Translations under genes and position numbers: made by a program
Notes under the pieces: model-generated
Seen by the model: the letters and a program-made list of their open reading frames with translations, nothing else
The model's database searches: none
What the model was told of the DNA's origin: nothing
From: Alloyangia pacifica
Lineage (GTDB): Bacteria; Pseudomonadota; Alphaproteobacteria; Rhodobacterales; Rhodobacteraceae
Direction: 5' to 3'
DNA: 64,000 nt
NCBI RefSeq assembly: GCF_003111685.1
Contig: NZ_CP022189.1
Location: forward strand, 1,070,001 to 1,134,000
Shown here: positions 58,269-64,000 of the stretch, piece by piece
Layout: every line of letters starts with the position of its first letter
Numbering within the stretch: the stretch's first letter is position 1

Positions 58269-58634
58269 TCACCGCGCTGCGCCGCGGATCAGGCGCACGA
58301 TGAGAATGAGGATGATCGCGCCGATCACCGCGGCGATGATCGAGGGGATAAGCCCGGCGCCGAAGGAGACACCGATCATCGGGAACAGCCAGCCGGCGAG
58401 GAGCGCGCCGCCAATGCCGAGGATGATGTCCATCACCAGGCCCGATCCGCCGCCCTTCATGATGACGCTGGCGAGCCAGCCGACGATGGCGCCGATGATC
58501 AGGGTGATGATCAGCCCGACCAGCGCGTTGCCGCCGCTGGCCATGGCGTCTCCGGTCGTAGTGCCGGTGGTCTCCTGCGCCCAGGCAGGCGGCGCGGCCA
58601 GCGCGGCGGCGGCGAGGAAGTGGAATTTTCTCAT
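58269..58634 (-). CDS. GlsB/YeaQ/YmgE family membrane protein with signal peptide
   Basis: 121 residues from the ATG at 58634 (AAGGAGACG upstream). An N-terminal signal-like segment ending PAWAQ precedes a 75-residue transglycosylase-associated (GlsB/YeaQ) domain: three glycine-rich helices including GAIVGWLASVIMKGGG and GIGGALLAGWLF. Family members are stress-induced membrane proteins. The added leader is less usual for the family. Confidence 0.82.
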   Translation of the reverse strand: MRKFHFLAAAALAAPPAWAQETTGTTTGDAMASGGNALVGLIITLIIGAIVGWLASVIMKGGGSGLVMDIILGIGGALLAGWLFPMIGVSFGAGLIPSIIAAVIGAIILILIVRLIRGAAR

Positions 58635-59147
58635 GATGTCGTCTCCTTGCGTGAAAGCGCGCGGGCTGCGCGGGGGCTGCCTTGGGGGCCGGTCGCAGCG
58701 CGGCGAACCCCGGCGGGGCGAAAGTCTTGGAGAGGAGCGAAAGGAGGGAAGCCCGGCTGCGTGCCGGGTGGGGCGGCTGCCGGGGCGGGCGACACTCCTG
58801 CCGGCGCGGAACGGGTCGCCCGGGCGGCGCAGGACAGGTCGGATCGGGCTGCAGTCAACATAGTCCACCCTTGAAATCTTGCACCCTTGAAGCGGTCCCG
58901 GAGCGGCGCGCTGATACGGCTGGATCGGAGACGGACGAGGGGCGCTGCGGCAACGGGCAACTGGGTAAAACGTTTGATTCGAAAGAAATTCGCACGGGAT
59001 AACGGCATCAGGTTACCGGAAATACCCGGAATGATATCATACATTCGAGAAATATCTTTTTCCGGCGGAACTCTGCCGGACGATTGGCTCGGAACCCGGG
59101 CGGCGTGCTTCAGGTTGGAAGGTCAGCCAGGCCGCACGGAGCACACG
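58635..59147. other. intergenic region, divergent promoters
   Basis: 513 nt between the leftward GlsB-like gene and the rightward DUF2252 gene. A perfect 10-bp palindrome ATGATATCAT lies at 59031-59040, preceded by a direct repeat CCGGAA-ATAC-CCGGAA (59017-59032). This AT-richer block (58970-59060) is the best candidate for the DUF2252 promoter. The reading frame continues upstream to 58887, but without family similarity. Confidence 0.45.
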
Positions 59148-60605
59148 ATGAGCACGACGCCGAAGACCAAGCCGCAGGAGCCCGCGAAGGCGCGCAAGAA
59201 GACCTCGTCGGAGGAGGCCGCGACGTCGGGCGCGGCTGAGCCGGTCGGCGAGATGCGCCACCGCACCGAGGCCTACGCCCGGCTCGCGCGCCGGGCCGAT
59301 GCAGAGGCCGCGGTGTTCCGCCCTCGCGATCTGACCGGGCAGGCACGGCGGCTGCACGTGCGCAGCACGATCATCGAGGACCACATGGTGCGGATCGACC
59401 AGAAGGCGGCGGGGGCTGACGAGAAGTTCCGCGTATTGTCGACGTCCTTTTTCTCGTTTTTCCGCGGCACCTCGCTGCTCTTTCACCGCGACATGGCGGG
59501 GGAGGATGCGCGGATGCCGACCGTGCTCTGCCTCGGCGATGTACACCCCGGCAACTTTGGCATCATGCCCAATGCGGACAATGTGCCGATTTTCGGGGTG
59601 AATGATTTCGACGACGTGATCTACGGTCCCTTCGTCTGGGATCTCAAGCGGGGTGCCGCAGGGTTCATGATCGCCGCCGAGGTCGAGGGTGGGCTCAGCC
59701 GCAAGAAGCAACGCAAGATCGCTCGCCACTTCCTCAAGGGCTACCGCTCAGGGATGGCCTTTTTTGCCGAGCACAACACCGAACTCCATGTCGAGATGCG
59801 CGAGGACAATTGCCCCGAGATCATCCGCCCGCTCTTCGGCAAGGCCGCGCGTTCGCGCGAACACTGGCTCGGCAAGCGCTACCTTGAAGAGACCGGCCGC
59901 GGCTTCCGAGCCAACGCGGAACTGACCCCGGTGAGCAGCCGCATCAATGAGTTCCAGAAGCTGGTCAAGGCCCTCGCCGGTCAGAACGGCATTGAGGCGG
60001 GCGGGCGGCACGGCCCGCTCAAGGTCAAGGACGTGGCGATGCGGCATGGACAGGGCACGGCCTCGCTGGGGTTGCCACGCTATTACGTGCTGCTCGAAGG
60101 GCCCTCCGGGGATGCCCGAGACGACATCATCATCGAGTTCAAGAAGGCACGACGCTCGGCGCTCGAGGGGCTGGTGCCAGCGCATGATTTCGACGCCGGG
60201 GATCAGGGCGACCGGATCGCCCACGGCCAGTCGGTGCATCTCGCGCAGGGCGACGTCTTCTACGGCAATGTCGAGATCGAGGGCGAGAGCTTCATGTCGC
60301 GCGAGCGCGCGCCCTTCCGCAACGACGCGGATCTGGATGATCTGTCGAAGAAGGCGTGGAAGCGCTACGCCTATGCCTGCGGGCGGGCACTGGCGCAGGC
60401 CCACGCGCGGTCTGACGATCTTGGCCAGCTCGACTACGACATCGAGCCGGCGATCCTGCAGGCGATGGAACCGGCGAAACTCTTCATCGACGACATCCTG
60501 TGCTTTGCCGAGGAAGCCGTGGAACGGCTGCGCCGCGACCACGAGATGTTCCGGCGGGATCTGGCGCTTGGGGCCTTTGAAGTGACCGAAAAGCGTTACC
60601 GCTGA
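59148..60605 (+). CDS. DUF2252 family protein
   Basis: 485 residues from the ATG at 59148 (GGAG six nt upstream). A Lys/Pro-rich N-terminus of about 35 residues precedes the DUF2252 domain. Conserved blocks are GDVHPGNFGIM and VNDFDDVIYGPFVWDLKRG, which resemble the catalytic HxxN and DFD motifs of aminoglycoside-phosphotransferase-like kinases. Biochemical function unestablished; a small-molecule kinase is a reasonable guess. Convergent with the CofD-like gene. Confidence 0.88.
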   Translation: MSTTPKTKPQEPAKARKKTSSEEAATSGAAEPVGEMRHRTEAYARLARRADAEAAVFRPRDLTGQARRLHVRSTIIEDHMVRIDQKAAGADEKFRVLSTSFFSFFRGTSLLFHRDMAGEDARMPTVLCLGDVHPGNFGIMPNADNVPIFGVNDFDDVIYGPFVWDLKRGAAGFMIAAEVEGGLSRKKQRKIARHFLKGYRSGMAFFAEHNTELHVEMREDNCPEIIRPLFGKAARSREHWLGKRYLEETGRGFRANAELTPVSSRINEFQKLVKALAGQNGIEAGGRHGPLKVKDVAMRHGQGTASLGLPRYYVLLEGPSGDARDDIIIEFKKARRSALEGLVPAHDFDAGDQGDRIAHGQSVHLAQGDVFYGNVEIEGESFMSRERAPFRNDADLDDLSKKAWKRYAYACGRALAQAHARSDDLGQLDYDIEPAILQAMEPAKLFIDDILCFAEEAVERLRRDHEMFRRDLALGAFEVTEKRYR

Positions 60606-60617
60606 GCCCGCCTTCCC

Positions 60618-61799
60618 TCAGACCATCGACACCAGCGCGGCGCACATCAATTCGCGATCGTAGCGCTCGGGCTCGTCGGTGACCAGCGGCAGACGGTGGC
60701 AGGGGATGCCATGGCGCGCGGTGACCTCGGCGCAGGCCGCGGGGTCCTCGGAGGCGTCGCAGAGCACATGGGTCATAAGGCGCGTGCTGGGCACATCCAT
60801 GCCAGCATCGGCGCGCAGCGGCGCGAGGATCGCGGCCACCCGCTCCGCCAGGCCCAGCCGCAGCGCCTCGGGGTCGGTGCCGAGGCTGGGGACATAGACC
60901 TTGGGCACCTCGCAGCGCGCGATGGTCCGACCCACGCCCGCGGGCAGCAGGTTGGCGATCACCGAGGAGAAAAGGCTCCCGGGCGGGTAGCAGATGAGAT
61001 CTGCCTGCCGGATCAGCTTGCGATTGCGCTTGGGCAGGGGCACCGAGCCAGACAGAACCTCCTTGCCGTGCGCGCTCAGAAACAGCCGCACGATGGGGCT
61101 GTCGATCGGCGGTGCCTCCTTGCCGCTGATCTGGCGCTGGCCGTGGATTTGCCGCCCGTCGGCCAGTTCAACGCCGAGCTGCAGGTTGCAATCGACCACG
61201 CCGCGCACGGTGCCGCGCACATCGACCATCTTCGACATCAGAAACAGCACCGGCTCCAGCAGCCGCCCGTGCGCGAGATAGCCTCCGGCGAGGATGAGGT
61301 TGCCGATGCTGGCATTGCGGAAGTCGAAATCCATCGGCGCCGCGACGAGGAAGGCGCGCAGGAAGTCGCGGATCAGCAGGCCGATGGGGCTGGAGACCGC
61401 CTTGACCAGCGGGTGGCTGCCGGCGACCATCGCCTCGACCTCGGCGCGCAGCGGGGCGTTCGGCACCGCCTTGGGCATCCTGTGGCTGAAAAGCGCGTAG
61501 ATGTCCGGCTGGCCAAGCTCGCTCTCGTCGGCCAGCGCCATGAGGCGGCTGCGCAGATCGCCCACTGCGGGCATGTCGAAGGCCTCACGCAGGACCTGGC
61601 TGCTGCCGCCGCTGTCGAAGGGAGTGATCAGATGGGCCGAATTGTAGGTGTAGCGCTTCAACGCACGCGAGATCTTGTTGAGTGCGCTGCCGCCGCTGAA
61701 GAACAGCAGCCGCGGGCCGAGGTGCGGTGCGCTGAGCGAGCGCGCGACGCGCAGGTCGTCGGGCAGCTCAGCGCTGCGCTGGAGGGTGATCTTGGTCAT
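60618..61799 (-). CDS. CofD-like protein (UPF0052/YvcK-related)
   Basis: 393 residues from the ATG at 61799. 2-phospho-L-lactate-transferase-like Rossmann fold with LLFFSGGSALNKISRAL (about 31-47), TPFDSGGSS, the GN-L-L-GGYLA segment and YPPGSLFSSVIANLL. It resembles the 'GAK system' CofD-like group. The GAK partners I recall (HprK-like kinase, ATP-grasp enzyme) are not in the window. F420 biosynthesis is unlikely here; a YvcK-like metabolic role is possible. The ribosome site is weak. Confidence 0.82.
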   Translation of the reverse strand: MTKITLQRSAELPDDLRVARSLSAPHLGPRLLFFSGGSALNKISRALKRYTYNSAHLITPFDSGGSSQVLREAFDMPAVGDLRSRLMALADESELGQPDIYALFSHRMPKAVPNAPLRAEVEAMVAGSHPLVKAVSSPIGLLIRDFLRAFLVAAPMDFDFRNASIGNLILAGGYLAHGRLLEPVLFLMSKMVDVRGTVRGVVDCNLQLGVELADGRQIHGQRQISGKEAPPIDSPIVRLFLSAHGKEVLSGSVPLPKRNRKLIRQADLICYPPGSLFSSVIANLLPAGVGRTIARCEVPKVYVPSLGTDPEALRLGLAERVAAILAPLRADAGMDVPSTRLMTHVLCDASEDPAACAEVTARHGIPCHRLPLVTDEPERYDRELMCAALVSMV

Positions 61800-61935
61800 C
61801 CGGCCACTCGCTCTGGTCTCCGCCCTGTTGCGGGTCGCCGCGAACCTTGCCAGAGGCGGAGGCCGCTGCGAAGGCCTCCTGCGGGCTGCAGCGGATTTTT
61901 TCCTGTCCATTGGGCTGTTTGCGGGGTGGGTATTA

Positions 61936-62274
61936 TCAGCTTTCGGGGTCGTACATGAATTCGCGCAGCTCCTGCGGGCAGCGGCATGCCTGCGCGATCC
62001 GGCGCGCCCAGTCCAGCGCCTCCAGCCGCGTCGGCACCTCGAGCACGGTAAAGCCGCCGTTCAGGAAGCTGCCCTGATAGATCTCGGCTGACACGCTGCC
62101 ATCGCCCGAGACCAGCACCGGGGCTACGCTCTCATCGAGCCCACCGCCGAAGACGTAGACGCCAGCGGCCTTGGCCTCCTCGATCACCGCATGCGAGGCC
62201 GCGACCACCTCGGGGAATTCCCCGTCGGTGACCTGCATGGCTTCGGCCGGGAAAGAGATGAGAAATTTGGTCAT
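61936..62274 (-). CDS. YCII-related protein
   Basis: 112 residues from the ATG at 62274. The dimeric ferredoxin-like YCII fold is suggested by the start (MTKFLISFPAEA), GGGLDES, and GFTVLEVPTRLEALDWARRIA. The His/Asp pair typical of YCII active sites may be the ASHAVIEEAKAAG His. Function unknown. A separate unit after a terminator. Confidence 0.75.
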   Translation of the reverse strand: MTKFLISFPAEAMQVTDGEFPEVVAASHAVIEEAKAAGVYVFGGGLDESVAPVLVSGDGSVSAEIYQGSFLNGGFTVLEVPTRLEALDWARRIAQACRCPQELREFMYDPES

Positions 62275-62355
62275 GAGGCAGGGTGCCTTGCCGCCTGGTT
62301 TGAAACAAGTGGTCAGAGGCTGCCCGGGCGGGCGAAAAACCTTCCATACGCAAAA

Positions 62356-62374
62356 GGCCGCCCATGGGGCGGCC
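62356..62374 (-). terminator. intrinsic terminator of the sulfur operon
   Basis: GGCCGCCC (62356-62363) pairs with GGGCGGCC (62367-62374). Read leftward it is followed by TTTTGCG, 24 nt past the stop of the TIGR01244 gene. Confidence 0.75.
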
Positions 62375-62397
62375 CTTCGGGTCATATCGGCTCGAGG

Positions 62398-62826
62398 TCA
62401 GCCGCGCTCGGCGATGGCGTCCAGCGTCGGGCGCATCCCGTCGAGCGCGTAGCCCGCCTTGGCGGTGGACAGCAGGATGTCGTCGGTCGGCATCTTGCCC
62501 GCCTGGCCCATGGCCCAGACCGTGGCGCAGCGGGTGCCCGAACGGCAGTAGGCGAAAACCGGGCCGGGGGCGTTCTCGATCAGCGCGGCCTGCTCGGCCA
62601 CGAGGTCGAGCGTCAGCCCGTCGTGGGTCACCGGCAGCACGGCGAACTCCATGCCGGCGGCGCGCACGGCGGCGCCGATGGTCTTTGCCTGCAGTTCGGG
62701 CGGGACTTCGCCGTCGGGCCGGTTGCAGATGACCAGTGTGAAGCCGGCCTCGGCGAGCGCGGGAACATCCTCCACCGCAATCTGCGGCGAGACGGTGTAG
62801 CGGGGGGTGATGTGGTTCAGATCCAT
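62398..62826 (-). CDS. TIGR01244 family phosphatase/sulfurtransferase-like protein
   Basis: 142 residues from the ATG at 62826. Dual-specificity-phosphatase fold with P-loop CRSGTR (Cys94-Arg99). This domain occurs alone or fused to a metallo-beta-lactamase domain in Blh proteins of BigR operons, which detoxify sulfide and persulfide. Here the two parts are separate genes of one cluster. It lies 10 nt after the YeeE/YedE pair. Confidence 0.87.
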   Translation of the reverse strand: MDLNHITPRYTVSPQIAVEDVPALAEAGFTLVICNRPDGEVPPELQAKTIGAAVRAAGMEFAVLPVTHDGLTLDLVAEQAALIENAPGPVFAYCRSGTRCATVWAMGQAGKMPTDDILLSTAKAGYALDGMRPTLDAIAERG

Positions 62827-62836
62827 GGCCAAACGG

Positions 62837-63289
62837 TTATTCCGCCGCCACGGGGTTGTCGAGTCTCCTGCGCAGGGCAGGGGCTACGGCCATGCCGGTG
62901 AGCATCGCCGCGACGAAGACATAGAGCCCGGTGCCGCCGTAGCTCAGCGAGGCGATGGACGGGCCGGGGCAGAGCCCGGCGAGACCCCAGCCGATGCCGA
63001 AAAGCACCGAGCCGATCACCAGCTTGCGGTCGATCCGCGTGCCGGGCTGCGGCGGCAGCGGCGTGCCAAGCGCGGTGCGGGTCCGGCCACGGGCGACGAG
63101 CCAGGCCATTGCCATGGGGATCATCGCGCCGCCCATGACGAAGGCCAGCGTCGGATCCCAGGCGCCGAAGACGTCGAGCCAGCCCTGCACCTTGGCGGTG
63201 TCGGTCATGCCCGACAGGAAAAGGCCAGCGCCGAAGAGACCGCCGGCGACGAGGGCGAAGAACAGGCGGGCCGGAGAGGAATTGCCCAT
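62837..63289 (-). CDS. YeeE/YedE family membrane protein, second half (DUF6691-like)
   Basis: 150 residues with four helices. FGAGLFLSGMTD and GIGWGLAGLCPGPSIASL (with the conserved Cys near 110) are the family signatures. Together with the adjacent gene it equals one full YeeE/YedE permease, a transporter of thiosulfate or other sulfur species. One nt separates the two genes. Confidence 0.88.
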   Translation of the reverse strand: MGNSSPARLFFALVAGGLFGAGLFLSGMTDTAKVQGWLDVFGAWDPTLAFVMGGAMIPMAMAWLVARGRTRTALGTPLPPQPGTRIDRKLVIGSVLFGIGWGLAGLCPGPSIASLSYGGTGLYVFVAAMLTGMAVAPALRRRLDNPVAAE

Positions 63290-63290
63290 T

Positions 63291-63719
63291 TCAGATCACT
63301 CCCAGCAGGTGACGGAAGATAACCACGCCGACACCGCCGGCGAGAATGTAGCAGCAGGTTGCGACGAAGCCGCGCAGCGACAGGCGGGACATGCCGCAGA
63401 CGCCGTGGCCCGAGGTGCAGCCATTTGCCAGCCGCGTTCCGACGCCGACCAGTAGGCCGGCGGCGACAAGCACGGGAATGTTGTCAGTGATGTGGGTGTC
63501 AACCGCGCCGCCATAGAACGGCAGCAGCAGGATCGGCAGAAGGATCACCCCCGCAAGGAAGCTCAGACGCTCCCACTTGCTGTCGCTAGCCGAGCCGTCG
63601 ACCAAGGCGCCGATGATGCCCGACGCGCCCATGATGCGTCCGTTGATGAGCAGATAGACCGCCCCGCCGGTGCCGATCAGCAAGCCGCCGATCAGGCCCC
63701 AAATCCAGTCGAGTGGCAT
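63291..63719 (-). CDS. YeeE/YedE family membrane protein, first half
   Basis: 142 residues from the ATG at 63719, which has AAGGAA seven nt upstream; the GTG-initiated frame at 63737 is less likely. Four helices; GRIMGASGIIG and LANGCTSGHGVCGMSRLS (conserved Cys pair near 102 and 108) are typical. First of the split pair that forms the sulfur transporter. A hairpin (CGGCGGCC/GGCCGCCG, 63739-63763) lies just upstream. Confidence 0.88.
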   Translation of the reverse strand: MPLDWIWGLIGGLLIGTGGAVYLLINGRIMGASGIIGALVDGSASDSKWERLSFLAGVILLPILLLPFYGGAVDTHITDNIPVLVAAGLLVGVGTRLANGCTSGHGVCGMSRLSLRGFVATCCYILAGGVGVVIFRHLLGVI

Positions 63720-63835
63720 TCGCAGTTCCTTTGTCACGCGGCGGCCCCGGGAGGTGGCCGCCGTTCTTTATGAGGGGAACGCGCCCCGTCTGAAGGCGGA
63801 ACGCGCAGGTATCCATGGGTGGCCGTCTTGCGACG

Positions 63836-64000
63836 TCAGAGCTTGTTGACCGGGACCTTGAGGAAGACATCGCCCTTTTCGTCGGGCGGCGGCATCCGGC
63901 CGGCGCGCATGTTCACCTGCAACGACGGGATGATCAGCTTGGGCATCGCAAGGGTCGCGTCGCGCGCGTCGCGCATCTTGACGAACTCCTCGGCGGACTT
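63836..64000 (-). CDS. metallo-beta-lactamase-fold hydrolase, C-terminal fragment (Blh-like)
   Basis: Partial: the last 54 residues before a TGA at 63836; the gene runs off the window. The tail (RDARDATLAMPKLIIPSLQ ... PPDEKGDVFLKVPVNKL) resembles the end of MBL-fold persulfide-dioxygenase-like proteins of the Blh type, which accompany YeeE/YedE pairs and TIGR01244 proteins. The zinc-site motifs would be upstream, out of view, so the call rests on the tail and context. Confidence 0.65.
   Translation of the reverse strand, partial: KSAEEFVKMRDARDATLAMPKLIIPSLQVNMRAGRMPPPDEKGDVFLKVPVNKL

Overview
The window is high-GC alphaproteobacterial DNA, best explained as a roseobacter-type member of the Rhodobacteraceae. 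The support is indirect: TRAP and Tct transporters, a UgpC-type ATPase with a GCAKST Walker A, ArsJ/GAPDH arsenic genes, a CofD-like protein, and GC-rich intergenic hairpins. No rRNA, tRNA, CRISPR array, insertion sequence or replication origin was recognised. Species and replicon type cannot be read from the sequence.

Layout. 1-2295: two unrecognised proteins with strong ribosome sites, then a 650-nt gap of lower GC. 2296-4833: class A penicillin-binding protein 1A. 5058-11118: oligopeptide-type ABC importer (binding protein, two permeases, divergent fused ATPase). 11270-13234: minCDE. 13440-18645: YegD-like Hsp70, then coupled ArgE deacetylase and FAD oxidoreductase, then an M20 amidohydrolase. 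18796-25466: tctDE two-component system with a periplasmic accessory protein, divergent from tctCBA; the shared promoter region carries a perfectly spaced tandem 11-mer. 25944-27230: NfeF/NfeR-like ferric-siderophore reductase and PadR repressor. 27411-30552: arsenate module (ArsR-ArsC fusion, GAPDH, ArsJ). 30658-34965: RND efflux pump with adaptor.

35165-53558 is the centrepiece, a pectin/galacturonate island. A TRAP importer is followed by the oxidative galacturonate pathway (Udh, Gci, galactarolactone isomerase, KdgD) and an SGNH esterase. Converging on it is a TogMNAB-like oligogalacturonide ABC importer with a GH28 polygalacturonase and a GH105 unsaturated-uronyl hydrolase, neither with a visible signal peptide. 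Next come an AraC regulator, KdgF, a GntR/FCD regulator and KduI-KduD. Oligomers are apparently imported whole, cut inside the cell, and the saturated and unsaturated ends sent down separate pathways. Copies of one GTTGTATGAT motif lie upstream of three transcription units and probably form the operators of the local GntR protein.

53721-64000: an octaheme cytochrome-HEAT-TPR fusion, an SH3-like protein and L,D-transpeptidase pair, small envelope proteins, a DUF2252 protein, a CofD-like protein, a YCII protein, and a sulfur operon (YeeE/YedE pair, TIGR01244 protein, and the C-terminus of a metallo-beta-lactamase-fold hydrolase cut by the window edge).

A recurring pattern: in all four multi-gene importers the substrate-binding-protein gene is followed within 25 nt by a strong GC-rich hairpin, probably setting a surplus of binding protein over membrane subunits.
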